Made by a program: the position numbers and the translations under genes. Of a stretch of DNA of 64,000 nt, positions 8,032-17,197 are shown piece by piece; within the stretch, counting starts at the first letter, position 1; every line of letters begins with the position of its first letter. The notes beneath the pieces are model-generated. The model did no database searches, had not been told where the DNA came from, and was given only the letters and a program-made list of their open reading frames with translations. The stretch is from Halomarina oriensis (GTDB lineage: Archaea; Halobacteriota; Halobacteria; Halobacteriales; Haloarculaceae). The stretch spans positions 130,899 to 194,898 of the forward strand of contig NZ_WSZK01000023.1 in the NCBI RefSeq assembly GCF_009791395.1. The letters are read 5' to 3'.

Positions 8032-11022
8032 ATGAAAGAGAACATCGAGGTCCGGGGGGCCGAAGAGCACAACCTCAAGGACGTCGACGTGACCATCCCG
8101 CGCGAGGCGTTCACCGTCGTCACCGGACTCTCCGGGTCGGGGAAGTCCTCGCTCGCCTTCGAGACCATCTACGCCGAAGGCCAGCGCCGCTACATCGAGT
8201 CGCTCTCCGCCTACGCCCGCAACTTCCTGGGCCAGATGGACAAACCACAGGTCGAGTCCGTCGACGGTCTCTCCCCCGCCATCTCCATCGACCAGAAGAA
8301 CGCCGCGAACAACCCACGGTCGACGGTGGGGACCGTCACCGAACTCCACGACTACCTCCGGCTGCTGTACGCCCGCGTCGGGACGCCGCACTGCCCCGAG
8401 TGTGGCCGCGAAGTCGGCGAGCAGAGCGCCCAGAACATGGTCCGGCGCATCCTCCAGTTGCCCGAGGGGACGAAGGCGAAGATCGCCGCACCGGTCGTCC
8501 GCGACCAGAAGGGCGCGTTCGCGGACCTGTTCGACGACCTCGTGGCGGAGGGCTACGCCCGCGTCGAGGTCGATGGCGAGGAGTACGACCTCACCACGGA
8601 ACGCCCCGAACTGGACGAGAACTACTTCCACACCGTCGACGTGGTCGTCGACCGCGTCAAAATCGGCCCCGAGGCCCGCTCCCGTATCACCGACAGCGTC
8701 GAGACGGCGCTGGAGGAGGCCGAGGGCGCACTCAAACTCATCGTCCCGGACCCACCCGAGAACGTCGACATCGGCGGCGAGAAGACCCGTTCGACGGGCG
8801 ACCTCGCCGGAACGGGCGAGGCGGACGACGAGGACGCGGAAGCCGACGCTACGGAGCGACTCGTCGTCACCTTCTCCGAGGACCTCGCGTGTACCCACTG
8901 CGGCATCGACCTGCCCGAAATCGAGACGCGGTCGTTCTCGTTCAACTCCCCGCACGGGGCGTGTCCCGCCTGTGAGGGTATCGGCGAGACGAAGGAGGTC
9001 GACGAAGCACTCGTCGTGCAGGACCCCTCGAAACCGCTGAAGGACGTGTTCGAACCGTGGAGCTACTCGCGGTCGTACTACCAGACGCGACTCGACTCCG
9101 TCGCGGCGCACTTCGACGTCTCGCTGTCGACGCCGTTCGAGCAGTTGGACGAGTCCGTCCAGCAGGCGTTCCTCTACGGCACGAACGAGAAGGTCGTCTT
9201 CGAGCGCCGGACGAAGAACGGCACTCGGCGGAAGGAGAAACGCTTCGAGGGCGTCGTCCCGAACCTCGACCGGCGCTACGTCGAGACGGACTCGAAGGGC
9301 ACCCGCGAGCACATCGAGGAGTACATGGCGACGACGCGGTGTCCCGCCTGTGACGGCACCCGCCTGAAGGCCGAGTCGCGGGCCGTGCTGGTCGACGGCA
9401 CCGCCATCACCGAGGTCAACCGCCAGTCCATCGGCGACGCGCTGGCGCACTTCGAGGGGATGGAAGACGGGATGAGCGACCGCGACCGGACCATCGCCGA
9501 GGAGATCCTGAAGGAGATCCGCGCCCGACTCGGGTTCATGACCGAGGTCGGTCTGGAGTATCTGACGCTGGACCGCGAAGCCTCGACGCTCTCGGGCGGC
9601 GAGAGCCAGCGCATCCGACTGGCGACGCAGGTCGGCTCCGGACTCGTGGGCGTGCTGTACGTCCTCGACGAACCCTCTATCGGCCTCCACCAGCGCGACA
9701 ACGACCGCCTGCTCAACACCCTCGAAGGCCTGCGTGACCTCGGGAACACGCTCATCGTCGTCGAACACGACGAGGAGACGATGTGGCGGGCGGACAACGT
9801 CATCGACATGGGGCCGGGCCCGGGCAAGCGTGGTGGCGAGATCGTCGCCAACGGCCCCGTCCAGGAGGTGATGGACACCGACGACTCCATCACGGGCGAC
9901 TACCTCGCGGGTCGCAAGCAGATTCCCGTCCCCGACGACCGCCGCGAGGCCTCGGACTTCCTGACGGTCAAGGGCGCACGCCAGCACAACCTGCGTGACC
10001 TGGACATCGAGGTCCCGCTCGGAAACTTCACCGCCGTCACGGGCGTCTCGGGGTCGGGAAAGTCGACGTTCCTCCACGACATCCTCTACAAGGGCCTCGT
10101 CAAGCGGATGAACGGCACCGACGTCCGCCCCGGCGAGCACGACGACATCGAGGGCATCGACGAGGTGGAGACGGTTCGCCTCATCGACCAGTCGCCCATC
10201 GGTCGGACGCCTCGCTCCAATCCGGCCACCTACACCGGCGTGTTCGACCACATCCGTGAACTGTTCGCCTCCACGAAACTCGCCAAACAGCGCGGCTACG
10301 AGCGCGGCCGGTTCTCGTTCAACGTCAAGGGCGGTCGCTGTGAGGCGTGTGGTGGACAGGGGACCGTCAAAATCGAGATGAACTTCCTCTCGGACGTCTA
10401 CGTCCCCTGCGAGGAGTGTGACGGCAAGCGCTACAACGACGAGACGCTCGACGTCACCTACAAGGGCGCGACCATCTCCGAAGTGCTCGACATGAGCGTC
10501 GAGGAGGCGTACGACTTCTTCGAGGCGAATTCGCAAATCGAGCGCCGCCTCCAACTCCTGAAGGACGTGGGGCTGGACTACATGCGCCTCGGCCAGCCCT
10601 CGACCACGCTCTCGGGTGGGGAGGCCCAGCGCATCAAACTCGCCGAGGAACTCGGGAAGAAAGACACCGGCGAGACGCTCTACCTGCTCGACGAACCGAC
10701 GACGGGCCTGCACAGCCACGACGAGCGCAAACTCATCGAGGTGCTCCAGCGCCTGACCGACCGCGGCAACACCGTCGTCGTCGTCGAACACGAACTCGAC
10801 CTCGTGAAGAACGCCGACCACATCATCGACCTCGGCCCGGAAGGCGGGGAGAACGGCGGCGCAATCGTCGCCCAGGGCACGCCCGAAGCGGTCGCCCGGA
10901 ACGACGACTCGTACACCGGCCAGTACCTCCGTGACCACCTGCCGAGGGTGGAGTTGGAGGGGCCACGGTCGCAGCGCGAACGCGAGCGTCGGGCCGAACC
11001 GCCCGCCGCGGACGACGACTGA
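8032..11022 (+). CDS. uvrA: UvrABC excision nuclease subunit A
   Basis: 996 residues from the ATG at 8032, a normal UvrA length. Two ABC-type ATPase modules are visible, with Walker A GLSGSGKS at 32-39 and GVSGSGKST at 671-679. Signature motifs are [17 protein letters not shown] and [14 protein letters not shown], each followed by a LDEP Walker B. Zinc-finger cysteine pairs occur at CPECGR, CTHCG/CPACEG and CEACGG/CEECDG. UvrA dimerises with UvrB to detect bulky DNA lesions for nucleotide excision repair. A short acidic stretch ([12 protein letters not shown], near residues 264-275) interrupts the first module and looks like a halophilic insertion. Haloarchaea have bacterial-type uvrABC; uvrB and uvrC are not in this window. 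Confidence 0.97.
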   Translation: MKENIEVRGAEEHNLKDVDVTIPREAFTVVTGLSGSGKSSLAFETIYAEGQRRYIESLSAYARNFLGQMDKPQVESVDGLSPAISIDQKNAANNPRSTVGTVTELHDYLRLLYARVGTPHCPECGREVGEQSAQNMVRRILQLPEGTKAKIAAPVVRDQKGAFADLFDDLVAEGYARVEVDGEEYDLTTERPELDENYFHTVDVVVDRVKIGPEARSRITDSVETALEEAEGALKLIVPDPPENVDIGGEKTRSTGDLAGTGEADDEDAEADATERLVVTFSEDLACTHCGIDLPEIETRSFSFNSPHGACPACEGIGETKEVDEALVVQDPSKPLKDVFEPWSYSRSYYQTRLDSVAAHFDVSLSTPFEQLDESVQQAFLYGTNEKVVFERRTKNGTRRKEKRFEGVVPNLDRRYVETDSKGTREHIEEYMATTRCPACDGTRLKAESRAVLVDGTAITEVNRQSIGDALAHFEGMEDGMSDRDRTIAEEILKEIRARLGFMTEVGLEYLTLDREASTLSGGESQRIRLATQVGSGLVGVLYVLDEPSIGLHQRDNDRLLNTLEGLRDLGNTLIVVEHDEETMWRADNVIDMGPGPGKRGGEIVANGPVQEVMDTDDSITGDYLAGRKQIPVPDDRREASDFLTVKGARQHNLRDLDIEVPLGNFTAVTGVSGSGKSTFLHDILYKGLVKRMNGTDVRPGEHDDIEGIDEVETVRLIDQSPIGRTPRSNPATYTGVFDHIRELFASTKLAKQRGYERGRFSFNVKGGRCEACGGQGTVKIEMNFLSDVYVPCEECDGKRYNDETLDVTYKGATISEVLDMSVEEAYDFFEANSQIERRLQLLKDVGLDYMRLGQPSTTLSGGEAQRIKLAEELGKKDTGETLYLLDEPTTGLHSHDERKLIEVLQRLTDRGNTVVVVEHELDLVKNADHIIDLGPEGGENGGAIVAQGTPEAVARNDDSYTGQYLRDHLPRVELEGPRSQRERERRAEPPAADDD

Positions 11023-11823
11023 TCACTCGGGCGTCGGGGCCGTCGGAACGACGGTCCTGACTATCGCTTCTCTGACGAGCAGTTCTGTGGCGACGACCGC
11101 CAGCACCACAGTCAAGAGCGACGGGAGGTGCGTCACGTAGTCGGGAAACGGCGTGAGGCTGTCCAGCGAACGCGCGAACCAGCCGTCCGTTGGGAGTTCT
11201 CCGGCGGCACTCATACGCCACGCCTCGACGATAGCCCACCCCGTCCACCCGACGAGGACCAGGAGGGGTGTGACGACGCGGTGGCGAAAGAAGCCACCAG
11301 CCACGCAGGTTCCGAGGGCCACCAGTCCCGGACCGATTACCACCCACGTGAGAGCGGCGGGGAGGAACCCGATAGACGATGGACCGCGAGCGAGCAGGTC
11401 GAGGCCGACGCCAGTCCCGAGGAGTACGACACCGCCTGCCAGCGAGAACACGCCGCGGCGGGTCAGGAGGAACTCGCGCAGGTCCGAGGAGCGAACCGTC
11501 GCTTCGAGCGTGGCGAGGGCGACACCAATAGCGAGAGTCCACAGTGCCATCGCCTCGGAGTCGAAGAACGAACTCGGAGAGGAGAGTCCGACGAGGAAGA
11601 GCGTGAGCGCGCCGACGATGGCAGTGGTCACGCGAAGGCCGCGCTCGTAGGTTACAGCCAACAGCGCACCGAGTTCGGCTGTCGCGAGCGCGAGCAGGAG
11701 GAAGTGCTCGGTCGCCCCGACCGCGACACTCGTGTTGACGTTACCACCGAGAACGACGTCAAGAGCGCGGAGCACCAGAGGAACCGAAACGGCACCGAGC
11801 AGCATCCGCCAGCGAAGCTTCAT
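11023..11823 (-). CDS. Hypothetical multispanning membrane protein
   Basis: 266 residues from the ATG at 11823 (MKLRWRML); an upstream ATG at 11868 would add 15 residues. About seven hydrophobic helices are separated by short loops. No catalytic motif or known domain is recognisable. Its stop codon abuts the uvrA stop with no gap, so the two transcripts converge. GC content and Thr/Ser/Arg-rich loops are slightly less acidic than in the neighbouring soluble proteins, as expected for a membrane protein. Confidence 0.6.
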   Translation of the reverse strand: MKLRWRMLLGAVSVPLVLRALDVVLGGNVNTSVAVGATEHFLLLALATAELGALLAVTYERGLRVTTAIVGALTLFLVGLSSPSSFFDSEAMALWTLAIGVALATLEATVRSSDLREFLLTRRGVFSLAGGVVLLGTGVGLDLLARGPSSIGFLPAALTWVVIGPGLVALGTCVAGGFFRHRVVTPLLVLVGWTGWAIVEAWRMSAAGELPTDGWFARSLDSLTPFPDYVTHLPSLLTVVLAVVATELLVREAIVRTVVPTAPTPE

Positions 11824-11916
11824 TGCATCGACCACCACGAACGGCAGTATGTGTCTTCGGGTGAACACAACCGCACCGACACACCCCTTTTCCCCACCCG
11901 TCGCCTGCTAGCACGC

Positions 11917-12900
11917 ATGACGCTGTACGCCACGCTCCGCACCGCCTTGCTCGTCGTCCGCGACGAACGCGAGGCCCCGACCGTCGAGCGACGACTGGCC
12001 GACTACGACCTCGAATGCGTCTGTGCCCATCCCGACGCTCCCGACACGGTGCTCGTCGGGACGTTCGACGACGGTCTCTTTCGCTCGACGGACGGCGCCG
12101 ACTCCTTCGAGCGAGTCGCTCCCGAGATGGAGTCGCGCGTGATGAGCCTCGCCGTGAACCCCCACGACCCCGATGAGTGGTGGGCCGGAACCGAACCCTC
12201 TCGCGTCTACCACTCCACAGACGCAGGCGTGACGTGGACCGAGAACCCCGGCCTCACGGACCTGCCGAGCGCCGAGGACTGGTACTTCCCGCCGCGACCG
12301 GACACCCACCACATCCGGTGGCTGGCGGTGGACCCGAGCGACACCGACCACCTCTACGTCGGTATCGAGGCGGGAGCGCTCGTCCAGTCCCACGACCGCG
12401 GCGAGACGTGGGCAGACCGTGTCGATGGTTCGCGGCGGGACAACCACTCGCTGGCGACCCACCCGGACGCACCCGAGCGTGTCTGGTCGGCCGCGGGCGA
12501 CGGCTACGCCGAGAGTCACGACCACGGCGAGACGTGGGACTACCCACAGGAGGGACTCGGCCACCGCTACGTCTGGTCGGTAGCCGTCGACCCCGGCGAC
12601 CCCGAGACGGTGCTGGTCTCCGCCGCGAGCGGTGCGCGGTCGGCCCACTCCCTGCCCGCCGAGTCGTACGTCTACCGCCGCGACGGTGACGGGGCGTGGG
12701 AGCAGGCGATGGACGGACTTCCGGAACCCGACGGGCTGATTCGGGCGGTGCTCGAACCCGGCGAGGACGGGGAGTGTTTCGCGCTGACCAACCGTGGCGT
12801 CTTCCGGTCGACGGACTTCGGCGGGTCGTGGGCGGCACTCGACGTGCCGTGGGACGAGTCGTTCGAGTCACAGACGGGTCGAGGACTGGTCGCGGTCTGA
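11917..12900 (+). CDS. BNR/sortilin-type beta-propeller protein
   Basis: 327 residues from the ATG at 11917. Repeated Asp-box-like elements run through the protein: FRSTDGADSF, YHSTDAGVTW, VQSHDRGETW, ESHDHGETW and FRSTDFGGSW. Between them are strands of the type MSLAVNPHDPDEWWAGT and VAVDPGDPETVLVS. This is the S-x-D-x-G-x-T-W Asp-box repeat of sortilin/VPS10, sialidase-like and WD40/YVTN-type propellers. No signal peptide, and none of the sialidase arginines is obvious, so it is probably a non-enzymatic cytoplasmic propeller. Substrate or partner unknown. Confidence 0.75.
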   Translation: MTLYATLRTALLVVRDEREAPTVERRLADYDLECVCAHPDAPDTVLVGTFDDGLFRSTDGADSFERVAPEMESRVMSLAVNPHDPDEWWAGTEPSRVYHSTDAGVTWTENPGLTDLPSAEDWYFPPRPDTHHIRWLAVDPSDTDHLYVGIEAGALVQSHDRGETWADRVDGSRRDNHSLATHPDAPERVWSAAGDGYAESHDHGETWDYPQEGLGHRYVWSVAVDPGDPETVLVSAASGARSAHSLPAESYVYRRDGDGAWEQAMDGLPEPDGLIRAVLEPGEDGECFALTNRGVFRSTDFGGSWAALDVPWDESFESQTGRGLVAV

Positions 12901-12920
12901 GTCGGCCGGTCGGCAGGGCC

Positions 12921-13775
12921 TCACTCGGCGGCCTCACCGATGCGGAGCGGACGTGGCGGGGAGATGCCCGACTGCTCTCGGAGGACGTACTCCAGTGCGC
13001 CGACGACCGAGACGACGGCGAGCACGGCGACCCACCCGACGAGATACGCCGTGAGCGGCGTGAGCGCCGCCGCGGAGACCGCGCCGGAGTCCGCTCTGGC
13101 GAGTTCGTCGAGGACGGTCGTCGCCGAGGAGACGACCGAGAGCGACCCGACGAGCAGCACGGGCGTCACCAGTCGAGACCGGTAGAGGAGGTACGTCGGA
13201 ACCGCGCCGAGCACGAACCCGCCGAGCGCCGTCCAGGCGAGAGTCACGGGGCCGAGGCCGCCGAACAGCACCTGAACCGTGCCATCGCCGTTCATCGAGG
13301 AGAGGACGGCGGTCCGTAGCGCCACCACCACGACTGCGTGGATGGCTCCGACACGCGCCGCCCACCGGAGCGGTCGAGGCGACACCGAGCGACGGACGGC
13401 AGCCCTGTACCTGACGACGGACTCGACGAGAACCGCCACCGAACCGCCGGCCGAGACGAGGGAGGCGGCCGCGTTGAACGAGAACACCGTCCGGTACGCC
13501 GGGCCGCCGGCGAACAGGCCCGTCACCGCAGCGAGCACGAGGACGGTCCCCGCCGCGTACACACCGACCCACACGTCGTTGCGGAGCGCGACAACGCTCC
13601 CGCCGCCGAACGCGGCCAGCGGGAGCGTCAACCAGGCGAGGCCGAGCGGTGACGCGTCTCCGGTGAACACCTCGGCGAGCGGCGACGGGTCGTAGCCGAG
13701 GGCGACGAGCAACGCGACCACGGCGAGGGGCGTCAGGAGGGCCCCCGTGAGCGGGTGGCGGACGGCGGGGCGCAT
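12921..13775 (-). CDS. Hypothetical multispanning membrane protein
   Basis: 284 residues from the ATG at 13775. Seven to eight hydrophobic helices, with short Arg-rich cytoplasmic loops (RYRAAVRRSVSPRPLRWAAR around 122-141). No recognised domain. The gene converges on the propeller gene (20-base gap) and is divergent from the geranylgeranyl-reductase-like gene. A role in transport or membrane organisation would be speculation. Confidence 0.55.
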   Translation of the reverse strand: MRPAVRHPLTGALLTPLAVVALLVALGYDPSPLAEVFTGDASPLGLAWLTLPLAAFGGGSVVALRNDVWVGVYAAGTVLVLAAVTGLFAGGPAYRTVFSFNAAASLVSAGGSVAVLVESVVRYRAAVRRSVSPRPLRWAARVGAIHAVVVVALRTAVLSSMNGDGTVQVLFGGLGPVTLAWTALGGFVLGAVPTYLLYRSRLVTPVLLVGSLSVVSSATTVLDELARADSGAVSAAALTPLTAYLVGWVAVLAVVSVVGALEYVLREQSGISPPRPLRIGEAAE

Positions 13776-13824
13776 ACCGAAGACCTGTCAGCCAGTGGAA
13801 TAGCTCTTGGGGAGCGAACCGAGA

Positions 13825-13833
13825 AGATATTTG
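13825..13833 (+). promoter_or_regulatory. TATA box of the geranylgeranyl-reductase-like gene
   Basis: AGATATTTG lies 25-33 bases before the ATG at 13858, preceded by a purine-rich BRE-like stretch (CGAACCGAG). The spacing implies a leaderless transcript. Confidence 0.42.
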
Positions 13834-13857
13834 GGCGGGCGTGTCGGAGAACCGTCA

Positions 13858-14940
13858 ATGCACGACTTCGTCGTCGTCGGTGCGGGACCCGCCGGGGCGC
13901 GTTTCGCCCGCCAGGCGGCCGACCGCGGCCGCGACGTCCTCGTCCTCGAACAGGGCGAGATCGGCCGCCCGCTGGCGTGTTCGGGCCACGTCAGCCTCGA
14001 CGTCTGGGAGTTCCTCCCCGAGAGCGCACGCGAGGACCTGTTCCAGAACGACATCTACGGCGCTCGCTTCCACGTCGGCGGCCCCGAGTCCGCCGGCGAG
14101 CCGTTCTACAAACGCGAGGTCATCTCGAACGCCATCGACCGCGTCGGCCTCGACAAGGCCCTCGCACGGGCGGCGAGCGACGCGGGCGCGGACGTTCGGG
14201 ACGAACACACCGTCACGGACGTCGGCGAGCGGCGGAGCCACGTCGAGGTCACGGCGACCGGACCGGACGGCGTCGAGACCCACGAGGCGCGGATGGTCGT
14301 CGGCGCGGACGGGCCACGCTCGCGCGTGCGCGAAGCGTGTGGGCTGCCCGAACCACGCGAGTTCCTCCACGGGGTCCTCGGGTTCGACGAGGCCCCCGAC
14401 GCTCAGGACTACGTCGACGTCCACCTCACCGTCCCCCGGTTCTTCGCGTGGCGCATCCCGCGTGGCGACGACGGTGTCGAGTACGGCCTCGCGGCCAGAC
14501 CCGGCGACGACGTCTCGGGGCGGTTCGACCGACTCTGCGAGGAGTACGACGTCACGCTCGACCGGCGCTGTTCGGGGTTCATCCCCATCGGCCCGCCACG
14601 GCGGGTGACGGGACGTCGGAGCCTGCTCGTGGGCGACGCCGCCGGCCAGACGAAGCCGTTCACCGGCGGCGGCATCCTCTACGGGATGCGTGCCGCGGAC
14701 CACGCCGCCCGCGAGGTGGACCCCGCGACTCCGGGAACGCTCGGCGACTACGAGCGGACGTGGCGTTCGGAGCTCCGCAACGAGATCCGACTGGGACACG
14801 CGGTGCGGGCGGCGTACTCGCTGCCGAAGTCCGTCCAGAAGGCGGGGCTGTGGGCGCTGTCGGGCGAAATCGCGGTCCACATGGACGAACCCTCCTCGCT
14901 GTTCACTCGTGACGGACTGCGAACGCTGGTCGGGCGGTAA
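13858..14940 (+). CDS. Geranylgeranyl reductase family FAD-dependent oxidoreductase
   Basis: 360 residues from the ATG at 13858. The FAD-binding Rossmann loop GAGPAG is at 8-13, a second nucleotide contact at VGADGPRSRVRE, and the FAD-diphosphate motif GDAAG at 259-263 followed by TKPFTGGGILYGM. This arrangement is that of the GGR/digeranylgeranylglycerophospholipid reductase family, which saturates the isoprenoid chains of archaeal lipids or quinones. The substrate-side motif, usually Y-x-W-x-F-P, appears here as FAWRIP, which suggests a paralogue with altered substrate. Length is a little shorter than typical lipid GGRs (about 400). No lipid biosynthesis gene is adjacent. Confidence 0.85.
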   Translation: MHDFVVVGAGPAGARFARQAADRGRDVLVLEQGEIGRPLACSGHVSLDVWEFLPESAREDLFQNDIYGARFHVGGPESAGEPFYKREVISNAIDRVGLDKALARAASDAGADVRDEHTVTDVGERRSHVEVTATGPDGVETHEARMVVGADGPRSRVREACGLPEPREFLHGVLGFDEAPDAQDYVDVHLTVPRFFAWRIPRGDDGVEYGLAARPGDDVSGRFDRLCEEYDVTLDRRCSGFIPIGPPRRVTGRRSLLVGDAAGQTKPFTGGGILYGMRAADHAAREVDPATPGTLGDYERTWRSELRNEIRLGHAVRAAYSLPKSVQKAGLWALSGEIAVHMDEPSSLFTRDGLRTLVGR

Positions 14941-15025
14941 GCGGCGATCTCTTCGGGACGACACCGGAGCAGTCGCTCGCGGTGTAGCGGTCGAAAAACG
15001 GAGATGGTCGGTTCTCGCGTCGGAC

Positions 15026-16216
15026 TCAGTCGTTCGAGGAGTCGTAGCCCAGTGCCGCGGCGACGTCGAGCAGGCCCGCGCCGCTCTCGTTGTCGCCGAG
15101 ACCGAGGTCCTCGGCGGTGTTGAGCAGCGTGCTGCGCGCCTGGTCGTTCGAGGCACCGTCGGCCATCAACTGTGCGGCGGCACCGGCGACGTGTGGCGTC
15201 GCCATCGAGGTGCCCGAGAACGTGTCGTACGCGCCGCCGGGAACGGTCGAGTTGATGTTCGACCCCGGTGCGGCGATGTCGACTTCGGGACCGGTCGAGG
15301 AGAAGCCCGACAGGTCGTCCGTGGAGTCCGTCGACCCGACGGCGAGCGTCTCGGGGTACGCCGCAGGGAAGCCGACGCAGTCCGAACACGGTCCGGAGTT
15401 GCCCGCCGCGGCGACGACGAGGACGCCGTTGTTGGTCGCGTACTGGCAGGCGTCGCGGAGTGTCTGGGTGCCCGAGGAGCCGCCGAGGCTCATGCTGGCG
15501 ACGTCCCAGCCCTGGTCGGCGACGTACTCGACACCGGCCGCGATGTCGGAGAACGACCCCGACCCGCGCTTGCCGAGCACCTTCACCGCGTGGAGCGTCG
15601 CTTCGGTGGAGACGCCGACGACGCCTTCGGCGTTGTCGACGGCACCGGCCGTCCCCGCACAGTGAGTGCCGTGGTCGTTGTCGTCGTCCCAGTCCTCGGC
15701 GAAGTTGCCCTTCGCACGGGTGAACGCGCGGCCGGCCCCGAGGTTGTCGACGAGGTCCGGGTGGTTCGAGTCGATACCCGTGTCGAGGATAGCGAGGTCC
15801 GCACCCGCGCCCGTCGACCCGTTGGCGTGGGCCACTTCGGCGTCCACGCGGTCGATACCCCACGGCAGGGTCTGTGCTGCGGTCGTTCCCCCGCCACCGC
15901 CGGGTTTGCCCTGGAGCGCGTGCATCGTCCCGTCTTCCTCGACGTAGCGGACGTCACGGCGCTTGCGGAGCTGTTCGATGGCCTTGTCGGAGAACCGGCC
16001 GGCGACGGCCTGTCCGATGTCGCCGAAGTCGAGCGTCCGCCCGACGGCCTCGGCCTTGCCCTTCGCGTTGTCGGCCGCCGCCTTCGACTTCGTCCCGACG
16101 ATTCGTCTCGGTGCACGCCCGCCGCTCGCGTTCGCGGCCCCAACGAGCAGTGTACCAGCAGTACCCGCCGCCGCCCCCTTCAGGAAGCGCCGCCGTGTCG
16201 TGTTATCTTCTCCCAT
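15026..16216 (-). CDS. Tat-exported subtilisin-like serine protease (halolysin type)
   Basis: 396 residues. The Tat signal is TRRRFLKG (residues 7-14) followed by an Ala/Gly-rich h-region. A propeptide-like inhibitor I9 domain (about 35-100) ends in RDVRYVEEDGTMHAL, and the S8 peptidase domain runs from about 115 to the end. The catalytic triad is readable: Asp145 (DTGID), His182 (DHGTH) and Ser337 (GTSMATPH), with oxyanion Asn273 (AAGNSG). Typical halolysins carry an extra C-terminal domain of about 100-120 residues; this protein stops right after the catalytic domain (LDVAAALGYDSSND). It is probably secreted and self-processed after folding. It has its own strong TATA box. Confidence 0.93.
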   Translation of the reverse strand: MGEDNTTRRRFLKGAAAGTAGTLLVGAANASGGRAPRRIVGTKSKAAADNAKGKAEAVGRTLDFGDIGQAVAGRFSDKAIEQLRKRRDVRYVEEDGTMHALQGKPGGGGGTTAAQTLPWGIDRVDAEVAHANGSTGAGADLAILDTGIDSNHPDLVDNLGAGRAFTRAKGNFAEDWDDDNDHGTHCAGTAGAVDNAEGVVGVSTEATLHAVKVLGKRGSGSFSDIAAGVEYVADQGWDVASMSLGGSSGTQTLRDACQYATNNGVLVVAAAGNSGPCSDCVGFPAAYPETLAVGSTDSTDDLSGFSSTGPEVDIAAPGSNINSTVPGGAYDTFSGTSMATPHVAGAAAQLMADGASNDQARSTLLNTAEDLGLGDNESGAGLLDVAAALGYDSSND

Positions 16217-16241
16217 GCGGTTCGCTACGAAGTCCCATCCG

Positions 16242-16256
16242 TATAATAGATTTTCG
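16242..16256 (-). promoter_or_regulatory. BRE/TATA promoter of the subtilase gene
   Basis: On the minus strand, CGAAAA (BRE-like) is followed by CTATTATA. The box ends 26 bases before the ATG at 16216, giving a leaderless transcript. It is one of the clearest promoters in the window, and the surrounding 100 bases are distinctly AT-rich. Confidence 0.62.
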
Positions 16257-16333
16257 ATTCATCATCATTGTTTGAACTCCGATATGTAGATAATCGAATA
16301 GTGACACGGTCGACAATTCACGTCCGACGCAAG

Positions 16334-16339
16334 AATTAT
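16334..16339 (+). promoter_or_regulatory. TATA-like box of sepF
   Basis: AATTAT lies 28-33 bases before the ATG at 16367, within an AT-rich intergenic region shared with the divergent subtilase promoter. A leaderless sepF transcript is implied. Confidence 0.42.
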
Positions 16340-16366
16340 GCCGGCATCGGTCCCCTTTCAGGGCAT

Positions 16367-16723
16367 ATGGGTCTCATGGACAAGCTCATCGGTGGGCGTG
16401 GCACGCGCAGCACCGACGAGTACGTCGAACTCGACGTCGACGACTTCGAGACGGAGTCGGCGGCGTCGGCGACGAGCATTCACATCGCCAAAATCGGGGA
16501 CAAGCAGGACATCATCGCCATCAAGGACGCCGTCTACGACGGCGACATCGTCGTCGCCGACATCACCCGGCACACGACGAGCGACCGGACGATGGAGCAT
16601 ATCTCCGACGAGTTGAAACAGGTCGCCCGCGAGGTCGGTGGCGACATCGTCCAGAAGGACGACGACCAGCTCATCATCACGCCGACGGGCGTCAAGATCA
16701 GCCGCGAGAAGCTGACGCGGTAG
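16367..16723 (+). CDS. sepF: Cell division protein SepF (archaeal)
   Basis: 118 residues. It starts with a short amphipathic membrane-targeting helix (MGLMDKLIGG), followed by an acidic linker (about 15-33) and the compact SepF core: SIHIAKIGDKQDIIAIKDAVYDGD, then VVADITRH and a C-terminal strand (DDQLIITPTGVKI). Family knowledge: in Haloferax and methanogens SepF anchors FtsZ (FtsZ2 in haloarchaea) to the membrane and is essential for division, since FtsA is absent. The start is fixed by the conserved MGLMDK helix and by the TATA spacing. Divergent from the protease gene. Confidence 0.92.
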   Translation: MGLMDKLIGGRGTRSTDEYVELDVDDFETESAASATSIHIAKIGDKQDIIAIKDAVYDGDIVVADITRHTTSDRTMEHISDELKQVAREVGGDIVQKDDDQLIITPTGVKISREKLTR

Positions 16724-16791
16724 CCGCCCGTCCTGCGACAGCAGTCGCTCTCCACTCCGTTCGGTTTCGAGAACCCGCGAGTGACGTCGCC

Positions 16792-17172
16792 TCAGAAGTC
16801 GGGGGAGTCGTCCTCGACGGCGCGTTTCAGTGATTCGCGCCGACTCTTGGCGTCGCGGCCGGTCGCTTCGAGGAGGAACTCGTTTTTCGCCGACACCGCC
16901 TCGCCGGCCGATTCGAGGTCTTCGGGCGAGAGTTCCGCGGGGTCGCGCTCGATGAAGTCGACCGCGAGTTTGTCCTTCTTGCCGGAGTACGAGACGGCAC
17001 CCGCGACGATGCGTTCGAAGACGGGGTTCGACGGTTCACCGACGACGTAGAGGTCACTTCCCTTGAATTCCTCCGTCTCGGTGATGGGGCCGAAGTAGTC
17101 CTCGACGCTCCCCTTGAGGTCAGGCATTCGGTCTTCGAGGTGCTCGCCACGACGCATCTTGTACTCGCGCAT
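16792..17172 (-). CDS. DUF5611-like small haloarchaeal protein
   Basis: 126 residues from the ATG at 17172 (MREYKMRRGEHLEDRMPD). The conserved N-terminus and the block KGSDLYVVGEPSNPVFERIVAGAVSYSG match, from memory, a small archaeal family of unknown function annotated as DUF5611. No membrane segment or cysteine; mixed alpha/beta, probably cytoplasmic. The C-terminus is acidic (RAVEDDSPDF). It is preceded on the same strand by the frameshifted zinc-ribbon gene with a 25-base gap, so the two may be cotranscribed. Confidence 0.7.
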   Translation of the reverse strand: MREYKMRRGEHLEDRMPDLKGSVEDYFGPITETEEFKGSDLYVVGEPSNPVFERIVAGAVSYSGKKDKLAVDFIERDPAELSPEDLESAGEAVSAKNEFLLEATGRDAKSRRESLKRAVEDDSPDF

Positions 17173-17197
17173 GTGCAGTGGGTAGACGAGGGAGGGT

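Noticed and set aside
8005..10938. A 977-codon open frame on the minus strand opposite uvrA
   Set aside because: It is a shadow of uvrA caused by high-GC codon bias. Its translation has no family features, while the uvrA frame is complete with two ATPase modules.
16268..16366. Longer start for SepF from a codon at 16268
   Set aside because: The extension crosses the TATA-like box and the divergent promoter; the conserved MGLMDK helix marks the true start at 16367.
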